From contig NZ_LFMW01000017.1 of the NCBI RefSeq assembly GCF_001050345.1, positions 151,097 to 215,096 of the forward strand: DNA of 64,000 nt. Direction: 5' to 3'. The DNA comes from Pseudomonas fildesensis (GTDB lineage: Bacteria > Pseudomonadota > Gammaproteobacteria > Pseudomonadales > Pseudomonadaceae). The notes under the pieces are model-generated. The model made no database searches and was not told the DNA's origin. It saw only the letters and a list, made by a program, of their open reading frames with translations. Both the position numbers and the translations under genes were made by a program. Positions 15,652 to 23,850 of the stretch are shown in pieces; position 1 is the first letter of the stretch; every line of letters begins with the position of its first letter.

Positions 15652-18099
15652 TTAGAACTGCGGGGTGTAGGTCATGGTGAACATCACGTTACGCGGGTCG
15701 CCATAGTAGTTGCTGCCCCACGTCGCGTTGTACGCGGGGATGTAGTACTTCTTGTCGAACATATTGTTCAAGTTCGCCGCCACGGTGAATTCCTGATTGA
15801 TCTTGTAGGCCACTCGCGAATCCCACAGGGCATTGCCGGGCACGCTGAAGTTGCGGTCGTAGGCCTCGGTGCTGCTTTGCGCAGTCACACCGGCGCCGAC
15901 GCTGACTTTCTGCCAATCGCCCGGCAACTGGTAGTCACCCCACACTTTGAGCAGGTGCTTGGGTGTCCAGGTGCTGAAGATCTTGCCTTCGTAGGTGTCG
16001 TCCTTAAGAAACTTGGTGGTGTTGTAGGTGTAGCTCGACACCAACTGCAAACCCGGCAGCACTTCGCCGCTCAAGGTGGCTTCAAAACCCTGGCTGCGGA
16101 CTTTGCCCGAGGCCACCGAGCAGTACCAGCCGCCACAGTTCATCGGCCCTTGCAGGTCCTGCACACCACGGTTTTCCTGGTCGTAGCGGAAGATCGCGAA
16201 CGAGGTATTGAGGCGACCGTCCGCGAGTTCACCCTTGATGCCCAGCTCATAGTTCTGCCCTTCAATGGGCTTGAGCATCGAGCCGGAGGTGGTCAGGTTG
16301 GTCTGCGGCTCAAAGGCATCGGCGTAGCTGGCGTAGGCCGACCACTGATCATTGAGGGCATAGACCAGGCCTGCGTACGGCGTGACCCGGCCGGTGGTCT
16401 GGGTGGTGCTTTGGGTCGGGTTGTCATACACACCCTGGAAACCGCTTTGGTCGATGTACGAAAAATCATACCAGCTCGTGCGAGCGCCAACGATCAACGT
16501 CAGCGGGTCCAGTACCTTGACGCGCCAGGTGCCGTAGATGCCTTTCTGGCGAATGTCATACCAGCTCTTTGACCCGGAGCCGTCCTGAAACAGCTGGTAT
16601 TTGTCGCGCTGCGGGCGGTTGTGGTCGATGTTGAAGATATCCGCACCGTCCGTGGCATCCCGGGCGTACAGGTCATGGGTAGTCAGCTTCGAATAGTTGG
16701 CGCCCAGCACCAGTTCCTGCTGGAACCCCAGCGTCTCGAACTTGCCGTTGACGTACACATCCACGCCCCGGCTCTTGGTGTTGAAGTCGGTGACCCAGTC
16801 CACGTAACGCACGTTGCCGGCAGTGCCGGGGTTGGGGATTTCGTCCCAGGTGGCCTGGTAGGTCGCGTCGTTGTGTTCATCCATGGCGATCACGGCGGCT
16901 TTCAACTTCCAGTCATCGTTGAAGCGGTGTTCGATGTCGGCAAACACCTGGGTCTGGTTATTAACGCTGCGGTTCCAGCTGGCGCCGACGAAGGTCGAAC
17001 GCGGCAGGCCGAGATCGCTGCCGTTGGCGTAACGGGGCAGCGACATGAAGTTCGGCCGCGCATGGCCTTTCTGGTTGCTGATGCCCACACCGACAGTGGT
17101 GTCGGGGGTGAAGTCGTAGTCGACGGCGGCATACACCGTCTGATTCCAGCTGCCGGCGTAGTCGACGAAGGAGTTGGTGGTGTCGTAGTCCGCCACAAAA
17201 CGGCCGCGCAAAGTGCCCTCGGCGTTGAGCGGGCCGCCGGCGTCTACTTGGGTACCGTAGTGGTCCCAGGAGCCGGCCTTGGCGGTGATAGTCACGGTGG
17301 GCGCCTGCTGGCCACGCTTGCGCACCAGGTTCATGGTACCGCCAGGGCTGTTCGCGCCTTGCAGCAAGGCAGCGGGGCCACGCAGGGTTTCGACGCGGTC
17401 GTAGATCGCCATGTTTTCGGTGAGGTAGCTGCCCAGCGCGTAAGTGTTACGCGCAATGCCGACGCCATCGTATTGCAAGGTGCCGATCTCAAAGCCACGG
17501 GAGAAAATGAACAGGCCGGGGCCGGGGGACTTGGTCGCGGTTAAGCCAGGCGTGCGCTTGACCACTTCGGACAGTTTGGTGGTGTTCTGGTCATCCATTT
17601 GCTTGCGGGTCATAACGCTGACCGATTGCGGGATGTCCTTGAGCTTCTGCTCGCCTTTGCCCAGGGTCACCGCCCCCGTCGTGTAGGAGCCGCTGCCCTC
17701 GGTCGTCGCGCCCAGGCGCTCGGCGCTGATGGTGGTGGCGCCCACTTCGATGGCGGAGCCGGTGGCCGTGCGTTTTTCCAGGGTCACCGTATCGGCATTG
17801 ATAAACGCCGCGCTCAACCCGGTGCCGCCGAGCAGTTGCCCCAACGCTTCGCGCTGCCCCAGGTTGCCGCTGACACCCGGCGACACCACCCCTTGGGTCA
17901 ACTCACCGGACACCAGCACCTGAATCCGTGTCACCGCCGAAAAGGCTGCCAGTGCACCGTCCAGGCTTTGCCCCGGAATATCGAAGCGGTAGGCCTGGGC
18001 CTGGGTGGTCTCGGCGGCCTGCAAATACAGCGGCGCGGTGCTGCAGGCCATGGAAATGGCCAGTGCCAGCAAGGGCCGTGCGGCGAATCGGTGTGCCAT
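15652..18099 (-). CDS. TonB-dependent siderophore receptor with signalling (STN) domain
   Basis: 815-residue outer-membrane receptor. After the signal peptide (cleavage near AAETTQA) comes an STN secretin/TonB short N-terminal domain (about 30-115; FDIPGQSLDGALAAFSAVT), which marks a transducer receptor that signals to FecR. The plug domain follows (DIPQSVSVMTRKQMDDQN, ETLRGPAALLQG..PGGTMNLVRK), then a 22-strand barrel ending in the expected C-terminal Phe. It resembles FpvA/FoxA-type ferric-siderophore receptors; the ligand is not predictable. The ATG at 18099 has GGGGAG 8 bases upstream. The fecI-fecR pair upstream should switch it on when the siderophore binds. Confidence 0.93.
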   Translation of the reverse strand: MAHRFAARPLLALAISMACSTAPLYLQAAETTQAQAYRFDIPGQSLDGALAAFSAVTRIQVLVSGELTQGVVSPGVSGNLGQREALGQLLGGTGLSAAFINADTVTLEKRTATGSAIEVGATTISAERLGATTEGSGSYTTGAVTLGKGEQKLKDIPQSVSVMTRKQMDDQNTTKLSEVVKRTPGLTATKSPGPGLFIFSRGFEIGTLQYDGVGIARNTYALGSYLTENMAIYDRVETLRGPAALLQGANSPGGTMNLVRKRGQQAPTVTITAKAGSWDHYGTQVDAGGPLNAEGTLRGRFVADYDTTNSFVDYAGSWNQTVYAAVDYDFTPDTTVGVGISNQKGHARPNFMSLPRYANGSDLGLPRSTFVGASWNRSVNNQTQVFADIEHRFNDDWKLKAAVIAMDEHNDATYQATWDEIPNPGTAGNVRYVDWVTDFNTKSRGVDVYVNGKFETLGFQQELVLGANYSKLTTHDLYARDATDGADIFNIDHNRPQRDKYQLFQDGSGSKSWYDIRQKGIYGTWRVKVLDPLTLIVGARTSWYDFSYIDQSGFQGVYDNPTQSTTQTTGRVTPYAGLVYALNDQWSAYASYADAFEPQTNLTTSGSMLKPIEGQNYELGIKGELADGRLNTSFAIFRYDQENRGVQDLQGPMNCGGWYCSVASGKVRSQGFEATLSGEVLPGLQLVSSYTYNTTKFLKDDTYEGKIFSTWTPKHLLKVWGDYQLPGDWQKVSVGAGVTAQSSTEAYDRNFSVPGNALWDSRVAYKINQEFTVAANLNNMFDKKYYIPAYNATWGSNYYGDPRNVMFTMTYTPQF

Positions 18100-18195
18100 G
18101 GATGGTGCTCCCCGGTGCAAAAAGTCTGTGATCGGCGCCGCACTACTTGAGAGTGCTTACTATTTACGCCTCAGTGATCAAGGACGATTGCTTGC

Positions 18196-18228
18196 GGAGA
18201 AACCCTGAAAGTTTTTTAAAAAATTTGC
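18196..18228 (-). promoter_or_regulatory. Candidate ECF sigma-dependent promoter of the receptor gene
   Basis: In the 131-base gap between fecR and the receptor, the minus strand carries an A/T run followed by CTTTCAGGGTTTCTCC. This resembles the promoter element I recall upstream of FecI-type-controlled TonB receptors in Pseudomonas. It would be used by the sigma factor encoded at 19184-19717. Confidence 0.5.
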
Positions 18229-18230
18229 AG

Positions 18231-19187
18231 TCAGGACGCTTTACCTTCGCGCAGCACCAGCAAATACGGGGTGTAATGTTCGGCGCGCAGGTTGAGGGTG
18301 TACTCCAGCGCCTTGATCACGGCGTCGGGTTTGTCGATTTCAAACACGCCGGACACCACGCGATTGCGCAGCGCATCGCCGAGCACCAGGGTCTTGCCGG
18401 GCCAGTAGCGGTTCAGCTCGCTGACCACCTCCGACAGTGGCTGCTGGCGAAACACCAGTTGCCGCTGACGCCAGGCAAACCCGCTGGCCGGATCAAACCC
18501 GTGGACTTCGGCCAGGCGCTGGTCCTGATACTCCACCGCGCTCCCAGGCTCCAGGTACACCGGCGTACCGCTACCGGAACTGACCTGAACCTTGCCCTGC
18601 GCCACCTGCACCCGCGTCTGCGCATCGCGTCGCGCCACGCTGAACTGAGTGCCGACCACCTTCACCCAGCCATCGCCGGACTGCACCACGAATGGCCGCG
18701 CCGGGTCTTTGGTCACTTCAAAAAAGCCTTCGCCGCGCAACAGACGGATCTGCCGCTCGCCGGCGCTCATGCGAATTTGTACCGCGCTGTCGGTGTTGAG
18801 TTGCAGGTGGGAGCCGTCGGCCAGTTCGATGGTGCGCGATTCGCCGGTGCCGGTGGCGTAGTCCGCGCGCAGGCGGTCGAGCCATGGGGTGTTTTGTACG
18901 GTGAGCGCCACTGCCAGCAACACGGCGGCGGCACACGCCCAACGCTGCCAGCGCCGCACCGGTTTGCGCCAGGCGGCCTGTTCGGCACGGCGAATCACCC
19001 GCGCCGGCTCGCGCAAACCGCCGAGCATCGCCTGCACTTCCCGCCAGGCTTCATCCTGGGCATTGCCCTGCCCCAGCCACGTGGCAAACGCGTCCATTTC
19101 AACGGCAGTCACGTCTTCGGCCTGCAGGCGGAAGTACCAGCCGGACGCTTCGGCGAACAACACGTCGGCAGTGGGTGTGGAGGTCAT
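18231..19187 (-). CDS. FecR-family anti-sigma/sigma regulator
   Basis: 318 residues. A cytoplasmic N-terminal domain (about 1-85) carries the W..W pattern of FecR proteins (ASGWYFRLQ, FATWLGQG..EAWREVQ). A single membrane segment follows at about 93-107 (ACAAAVLLAVALTVQ), then a periplasmic part with the FecR domain (YATGTGESRTIELADGS..LNTDSAV) and a C-terminal STN-like region (FRQQPLSEVVSELNRYW) that contacts the receptor signalling domain. It keeps the sigma factor inactive until the receptor signals. Its start overlaps the fecI stop (ATGA). Confidence 0.92.
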   Translation of the reverse strand: MTSTPTADVLFAEASGWYFRLQAEDVTAVEMDAFATWLGQGNAQDEAWREVQAMLGGLREPARVIRRAEQAAWRKPVRRWQRWACAAAVLLAVALTVQNTPWLDRLRADYATGTGESRTIELADGSHLQLNTDSAVQIRMSAGERQIRLLRGEGFFEVTKDPARPFVVQSGDGWVKVVGTQFSVARRDAQTRVQVAQGKVQVSSGSGTPVYLEPGSAVEYQDQRLAEVHGFDPASGFAWRQRQLVFRQQPLSEVVSELNRYWPGKTLVLGDALRNRVVSGVFEIDKPDAVIKALEYTLNLRAEHYTPYLLVLREGKAS

Positions 19188-19717
19188 GACCGACGTCCTT
19201 GTTCATCGCAGGCAAGCCGCGTCTTGATGTACGCACGGCATTCAATCAACGCGCGACGCAATTGGTATTCCACACTGCGCGGGCTGATAGACAGGCGTTC
19301 GCCAATCTCGCGGTAGGAAAGTTCGTCGACATGATAAAGCAGGAAGATCTGCCGAGTCGCTTCGGGCAACGCCAGGATTGCGTCCTGCATCAATTGTTCC
19401 TGCTGGTAGGCGGCCAATTGCTCGTCGGCGCCTGGGTTGCTGCACGGCAATTCTTCGCTGGGTTCGCCAGCGTCCAGGCGCTCGCGGCGGATCGCCTGGC
19501 GCTGGTGGTCGCGCACCAGGTTGCTGGCGATGGTGAAGAGGAAGGCCGGGAGGTTGTCGATCTTCTCGCCGGAATCGAGGCGCGCCAGGCGCAGGAACGA
19601 TTCCTGGGTCAGGTCGGCAGCCACCTGGGCGCTGCCGGTGCGGCGGGTGACGAAGGCTTCGAGGGCTTTCTTCTGCTCCGCGAACAGGCGCGCAATCTGT
19701 GAATTCCAGGAGGGCAC
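19184..19717 (-). CDS. FecI-family ECF RNA polymerase sigma factor
   Basis: 177 residues with region 2 (QVAADLTQESFLRLAR..LPAFLFTIASNLVRDHQRQ) and region 4 (LPEATRQIFLLYHVDELSYREIGERLSISPRSVEYQLRRAL). The GTG start has AAGG 7 bases upstream. With the following fecR and receptor genes it forms a complete cell-surface signalling iron-uptake unit. It is probably repressed by Fur under iron-rich conditions, through a palindrome 62 bases upstream. Confidence 0.92.
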   Translation of the reverse strand: MPSWNSQIARLFAEQKKALEAFVTRRTGSAQVAADLTQESFLRLARLDSGEKIDNLPAFLFTIASNLVRDHQRQAIRRERLDAGEPSEELPCSNPGADEQLAAYQQEQLMQDAILALPEATRQIFLLYHVDELSYREIGERLSISPRSVEYQLRRALIECRAYIKTRLACDEQGRRS

Positions 19718-19778
19718 AGCACTACCTTGAGAAGAACGGAGGGTTCAGGAGGTGTGCACGCTAGCAGAGGATGAGATT

Positions 19779-19796
19779 TAATCGCAATAGCGATTA
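19779..19796 (-). promoter_or_regulatory. Palindrome upstream of fecI, candidate Fur operator
   Basis: Perfect TAATCGC-AATA-GCGATTA palindrome 62 bases before the sigma-factor start. Position fits a Fur or other repressor site; similarity to the Fur consensus is partial. Confidence 0.4.
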
Positions 19797-19845
19797 GTTT
19801 CCAGCTACAAGCTGCAAGCTACAAGAAAACGCAAATCCGCTTCTT

Positions 19846-19908
19846 CTTGCCGCTTGCCGCTTGCCGCTTGCCGCTTGCCGCTTGCAACTAGCAACTAGCA
19901 ACTAGCAA
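19846..19908. repeat. Period-7 tandem array (CTTGCCG then CTAGCAA units)
   Basis: Nine heptamers in a row: five CTTGCCG, one CTTGCAA and three CTAGCAA. It is preceded by AGCTACAAGCTGCAAG at 19803, which can pair with the array, so the region can fold as a long hairpin after the phosphatase gene. A diverged relative lies downstream of serA (52988-53044). Confidence 0.85.
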
Positions 19909-19914
19909 CTGCTC

Positions 19915-20976
19915 TTATTGGATTTCATCCGGCTTGACGATCACCCAGTTCTTGTCCGCCGTCACCGGCAACCCTTCCTTGGCCTGGGCCGCAGCGTGCT
20001 TGGTCATCATGCCGTTGAGCTGGGTCATGTATTTGTCCTTGCGATTGATCCACAGGTGAACGCCGCCCTTGGCCACGTCCACATCGTGGAACAGCATGTA
20101 GCCGTCGCTGGTCGGTGTATCGCCGCCGACGATCACTGGTTTTTTCCATTCGTCGATGTAGGTGAGGATCGCCGCGTGTTTGCCGGCCATCCAGGTCGCC
20201 GGGGTCCACAGGTACGGGGTCAGTTCCAGGCCGAGGTTGGCTTTTTCGTCATACTTGCCGGCGGCAATTTGTTTGCGTGCGGTGGTCAATTCGCCGGTCT
20301 TGCGGTCCTTGAGCAGGGTGGTCACGCCGATCACATTCTCGGGTTTGACGTTGTAGCCGTACTTCGGATCGGCGGCGACCATGCGCACCAGTTCCTCGGA
20401 CGCGGCCGTCATCACATACACCTCGATGCCGTTTTCCGTGAGCTTGTTGAACAGCTCAGTCTGGCCGGTGAATATTTTGGGCGGCTGCACCTCGGATTTC
20501 TTCACCGCGTCACCTTCAAAATAGGTGACAGGAACCGGCTTGCCGGACGCCATCAACTCATCGACCTGGACCTTGAGTTCCTTGAGGGTGAAGCCTGCAA
20601 ACACCTGGGCGACCCACGGGTAGCAGACCATGTCGTCCACTTCACACAGGCGATAGTAGTAACTGAACAGGCTTTCCTTGTGGTCGGCGGTGTCTTTGAA
20701 CGGCATCAGCTTGAGCGAGGGGTCGAGGCTGTCGCGGGTGATCAGGCCCTTGTTTTCCATGTAGGGCAGCAGCGACTCTTCGAGGTCGTAGCGGTAGCTG
20801 GTGTTGTCCATGTCGAACACCGCGAAGTTACCCTTGTTGGCGTTGGCGGCGATCATTTCATTCAGTTGCTTGGCGGCAGGTGCCGGCCAGTGTTTCAACT
20901 CGGTGGCGGCCAACGCCTGGCTGGCGAGTCCGAGGCAGAAGGCAGCGGATAGAAATAGTTTCGGCGCGAGCTTCAT
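19915..20976 (-). CDS. pchP: Phosphorylcholine phosphatase, secreted HAD family
   Basis: 353 residues with a signal peptide (cleavage after SQALA). HAD motif I is FDMDNT (nucleophile Asp near residue 55). Motif II is in VYVMTAASEE, and motif IV/acidic pair is in VGGDTPTSDGYM. The segments YRYDLEESLLPYM, ESLFSYYYRLCEVDDMVCYPWVAQVF and YLWTPATWMAGK closely match what I remember of P. aeruginosa PchP. The periplasmic enzyme frees phosphate from phosphorylcholine, yielding choline for uptake. GGGAGA precedes the ATG. The gene stands alone, divergent from the cystine transporter. Confidence 0.9.
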   Translation of the reverse strand: MKLAPKLFLSAAFCLGLASQALAATELKHWPAPAAKQLNEMIAANANKGNFAVFDMDNTSYRYDLEESLLPYMENKGLITRDSLDPSLKLMPFKDTADHKESLFSYYYRLCEVDDMVCYPWVAQVFAGFTLKELKVQVDELMASGKPVPVTYFEGDAVKKSEVQPPKIFTGQTELFNKLTENGIEVYVMTAASEELVRMVAADPKYGYNVKPENVIGVTTLLKDRKTGELTTARKQIAAGKYDEKANLGLELTPYLWTPATWMAGKHAAILTYIDEWKKPVIVGGDTPTSDGYMLFHDVDVAKGGVHLWINRKDKYMTQLNGMMTKHAAAQAKEGLPVTADKNWVIVKPDEIQ

Positions 20977-21218
20977 AAGCGTTTTCTCCCTAAGTGAAAG
21001 ACATCGACGCTAACAAATCCCTGTGACAGTTCCCACTATGAGCGCGACCGTGCGCGTCCTGATCCCGTCACAGACATGCGCCTGAGCGTCAAACGCTTAT
21101 TCCAAAAACGACAGTCACCATTCCATCTTGGTATTAAATCAATAGATATCAGCCTGTTAGGCTTTCCGGTTCGCAATCGCAGGCTCACGCGATTGGCAGC
21201 ACTCTCAACGGAGCTTCA

Positions 21219-22610
21219 ATGAATCTGCCCCTGATTCTCAATTTACTGGTGTTCGTGGCCCTGTTGCTGGGCCTGGCACAAACGCGTCGCACCAACTGGA
21301 GCCTCGCCAAGAAGGTCCTGTTCGCGCTGGTGCTTGGCGTGGCGTTCGGCGTAGTCCTGCATGCCATTTATGGCGCCGGCAACCCGGTGCTCAAGGCCTC
21401 GATCGGCTGGTTCGACCTGGTCGGCAATGGTTATGTGCAGTTGCTGCAGATGATCGTGATCCCGCTGGTGTTCGCATCGATCCTCAGTGCCGTGGCGCGC
21501 CTGCATAACGCCGCTTCGCTGGGCAAGATCAGCTTCCTGACCATCGGCACCCTGCTGTTCACCACCGCGATTGCGGCGCTGATCGGCATCGGCCTGACCA
21601 ACCTGTTCGGCCTCACCGCCGAAGGCCTGGTGGCCGGCACCCAGGAAATGGCGCGCCTGCAAGTGATCCAGAACGACTACGCGGGCAAGGTCGCCGACCT
21701 GAATATCCCGCAGTTGCTGCTGTCGTTCGTGCCGGCAAACCCGTTCGCCGACCTGGCCCGGGCCAAGCCGACGTCGATCATCAGCGTGGTGATTTTCGCG
21801 GCCTTCCTGGGCGTTGCCGCGCTGCAACTGCTCAAGGATGACGTGGAAAAAGGTCAGAAAGTGCTCAACGCCATCGACACCCTGCAAGCCTGGGTGATGC
21901 GCCTGGTGCGCCTGGTGATGAAGCTGACCCCGTACGGCGTGCTGGCGTTGATGACCAAAGTGGTCGCCAGCTCCAACGTGCAAGACATCATCAAGCTCGG
22001 CAGTTTTGTGGTGGTGTCGTACCTGGCGCTGGGCCTGATGTTTGTGGTGCACGGCCTGCTGCTGTCCCTGGCTGGGATCAACCCGCTGCGGTTCTTCCGC
22101 AAAGTGTGGCCGGTACTGACCTTTGCCTTCACCAGCCGCTCCAGCGCGGCGGCCATCCCGCTGAGCATTGAAGCGCAGACCCGTCGCCTGGGCATCCCGC
22201 AATCCATCGCCGGGTTCGCCGCTTCGTTTGGTGCGACCATTGGCCAGAACGGTTGCGCAGGGCTTTATCCGGCGATGTTGGCGGTGATGGTGGCGCCGAC
22301 TGTCGGCATCAACCCGCTTGATCCGCTGTGGATCGCGACCTTGGTAGCGATTGTGACCTTGAGTTCGGCAGGCGTTGCCGGTGTGGGCGGTGGTGCGACG
22401 TTTGCCGCGCTGATCGTGCTGCCGGCGATGGGCTTGCCGGTGTCACTGGTGGCGCTGCTGATTTCCGTAGAGCCGTTGATCGACATGGGCCGTACGGCGT
22501 TGAACGTGAATGGTTCGATGACGGCGGGCGCGATTACCAGCCAAATCATGCAGCAGACGGATAAAGAACTGCTGCATGCGGATGAGCATGCCGAGTTGGC
22601 GCAGGCTTAA
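21219..22610 (+). CDS. tcyP: L-cystine / dicarboxylate-type sodium symporter (TcyP family)
   Basis: 463-residue inner-membrane transporter of the dicarboxylate/amino acid:cation symporter fold with about eight membrane helices plus re-entrant loops. Diagnostic stretches are QLLQMIVIPLVFASILSAVARL, FTSRSSAAAIPLS (Ser-rich hairpin HP1), and SAGVAGVGGGATFAALIVLPAMGLPV followed by DMGRTALNVNGSM. Length and the N-terminal LAQTRRTNWSLAKKV match TcyP/YdjN cystine transporters better than GltP or DctA. GGAG lies before the ATG. The 242-base upstream region, shared with pchP, carries both promoters. Confidence 0.85.
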   Translation: MNLPLILNLLVFVALLLGLAQTRRTNWSLAKKVLFALVLGVAFGVVLHAIYGAGNPVLKASIGWFDLVGNGYVQLLQMIVIPLVFASILSAVARLHNAASLGKISFLTIGTLLFTTAIAALIGIGLTNLFGLTAEGLVAGTQEMARLQVIQNDYAGKVADLNIPQLLLSFVPANPFADLARAKPTSIISVVIFAAFLGVAALQLLKDDVEKGQKVLNAIDTLQAWVMRLVRLVMKLTPYGVLALMTKVVASSNVQDIIKLGSFVVVSYLALGLMFVVHGLLLSLAGINPLRFFRKVWPVLTFAFTSRSSAAAIPLSIEAQTRRLGIPQSIAGFAASFGATIGQNGCAGLYPAMLAVMVAPTVGINPLDPLWIATLVAIVTLSSAGVAGVGGGATFAALIVLPAMGLPVSLVALLISVEPLIDMGRTALNVNGSMTAGAITSQIMQQTDKELLHADEHAELAQA

Positions 22611-22619
22611 CGAATCGGG

Positions 22620-22643
22620 TAACAGGGAGCTCGCTCCCTGTTA
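22620..22643. terminator. Convergent hairpin between tcyP and the toxin gene
   Basis: Perfect inverted repeat TAACAGGGAGC/GCTCCCTGTTA with almost no loop, overlapping the toxin stop codon. There is no T run, but the position between convergent genes suits a bidirectional terminator. Confidence 0.5.
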
Positions 22644-22928
22644 ACTCAATCGATCGGCAGCCTTACGATAAACCTCATCACGCTCACGCTTGTCGACAGC
22701 AACGACGAACACCGTGATCTCCTGGTCAATCACTTGATATACCAACCGATATCCACTGCTACGCAATTTGATCTTGTAGCAATCAGGCAAGCCGTGCAGA
22801 CGGCTAGCTTCAATGCGCGGATTGGTCAGAACCTCAACCAGCTTTTTTTTGAACTGTTGACGAACGGTATCGCCCAGCTTGTGCCATTCCTTCAAAGCTC
22901 GTGCGTCGAACTCAAGGTTATAGGTCAT
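22641..22928 (-). CDS. relE: RelE/ParE-family toxin
   Basis: 95 residues of the RelE mRNA-interferase fold: YNLEFDARALKEWHKL at the start, a Lys/Arg-rich middle (RLHGLPDCYKIKLRSSGYRLVYQV) and VFVVAVDKRERDEVYRKA at the end. These residues correspond to the basic active-site and C-terminal helix of RelE. RelE cuts mRNA in the ribosomal A site. It overlaps the antitoxin gene by 11 bases and is translated after it. Confidence 0.88.
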   Translation of the reverse strand: MTYNLEFDARALKEWHKLGDTVRQQFKKKLVEVLTNPRIEASRLHGLPDCYKIKLRSSGYRLVYQVIDQEITVFVVAVDKRERDEVYRKAADRLS

Positions 22929-23157
22929 CCAGTGAGACCTTCACTCGCTGAGGCGCTGCCAGTCGCTCCCGAACTGTTGCGAACAACGCCTCGTCATCCT
23001 CAGTCATGAGAACAGGTTTGAACGGTAACTGGCCGCGTTCCGCCACGTACTGCAAGGCTTGTCGCATCAATTCCGAAGGGGTGACTCCGAGCTTTTCGAG
23101 CTCATGATAAGCACGAGCCTTGAGGTCGTCGTCGATGCGTACGTTGATAGAGGCCAT
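22918..23157 (-). CDS. relB: RelB/DinJ-family antitoxin
   Basis: 79 residues with an N-terminal ribbon-helix-helix DNA-binding part (ASINVRIDDDLKARAYHELEKLGVTPSELMRQALQYVAE) and an acidic C-terminal tail that would wrap the toxin. AGGGA precedes the ATG. A perfect inverted repeat immediately upstream (23169-23196) is the likely autoregulatory operator bound by the RelBE complex. Confidence 0.88.
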   Translation of the reverse strand: MASINVRIDDDLKARAYHELEKLGVTPSELMRQALQYVAERGQLPFKPVLMTEDDEALFATVRERLAAPQRVKVSLDDL

Positions 23158-23168
23158 GAGATATCCCT

Positions 23169-23196
23169 CACTGTAAAGACGTTAGTCATTACAGTG
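23169..23196 (-). promoter_or_regulatory. Palindromic operator of the relBE-type operon
   Basis: CACTGTAA and TTACAGTG, perfect 8-base inverted half sites separated by 12 bases, starting 12 bases upstream of the antitoxin ATG. This spacing fits two ribbon-helix-helix dimers. Confidence 0.7.
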
Positions 23197-23240
23197 GCGC
23201 ATAAAAAGCGCTTTTGCAAGTCGGGATAATCGGGTGCAGG

Positions 23241-23753
23241 TCAGGCTTTTTCCCAAACCTCGAAGTTGTACGCCGGCTTATCCCCCTCCGCCGCATTCTC
23301 CAAAGTCGACACCCGCTTCCATTGCTGCGCATCAAACGCCGGAAACCACGCATCCCCGTCCGGGCTCAGCGCCACGCGCGTCAAATACAGGCGATCCGCC
23401 TGCGCAAGCCCTTGCGCATACAACTGCGCGCCACCGATCAGCATCAGCTCATCGACGCCCTGCTCCAGCGCCCATGCCTCGGCCCGCTCAACCGCCGCTT
23501 CCAGTGACGGAAAAACTTCCGCACCTTCCAGTGCCAGATCGGTCTGACGGCTAACCACAAGGTTCAAGCGCCCCGGCAGCGGTCGGCCCAGGGAATCCCA
23601 GGTCTTGCGCCCCATGATGATCGGCTTGCCCAAGGTGGTGGCCTTGAAATATTTGAAATCCCCCGGCAAATGCCAGGGCATGCTGTTGTCGACGCCGATC
23701 ACACGGTTTTCACCGAGGGCTGCGATCAGGCTTAAAGGGAGAGTTTTTTTCAT
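23241..23753 (-). CDS. folA: Dihydrofolate reductase
   Basis: 170 residues, usual size. It reduces dihydrofolate to tetrahydrofolate with NADPH, supplying thymidylate and one-carbon metabolism. Conserved stretches are LIAALGENRVIGVDNSMPWHLPGDFKYFK (substrate site, with the acidic Asp), IIMGRKTWDSLGRPLPGRLNLVVSR (cofactor site) and LMLIGGAQLYAQGL. The ATG at 23753 aligns with the usual N-terminus; a GTG ten codons upstream is less likely. The toxin-antitoxin pair lies just downstream in the same direction. Confidence 0.95.
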   Translation of the reverse strand: MKKTLPLSLIAALGENRVIGVDNSMPWHLPGDFKYFKATTLGKPIIMGRKTWDSLGRPLPGRLNLVVSRQTDLALEGAEVFPSLEAAVERAEAWALEQGVDELMLIGGAQLYAQGLAQADRLYLTRVALSPDGDAWFPAFDAQQWKRVSTLENAAEGDKPAYNFEVWEKA

Positions 23754-23850
23754 GGCGACGAGAATACCAGAGCCCCAAGCCACGCGCAGCGTGCACTAAA
23801 CGGCCGCACAGCGGTTATGCTCCAGGCTCACAAACACAACAGGACGGCGC

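Noticed and set aside
19846..19908. Possible CRISPR array
   Set aside because: The repeats are 7 bases long, contiguous and without spacers.
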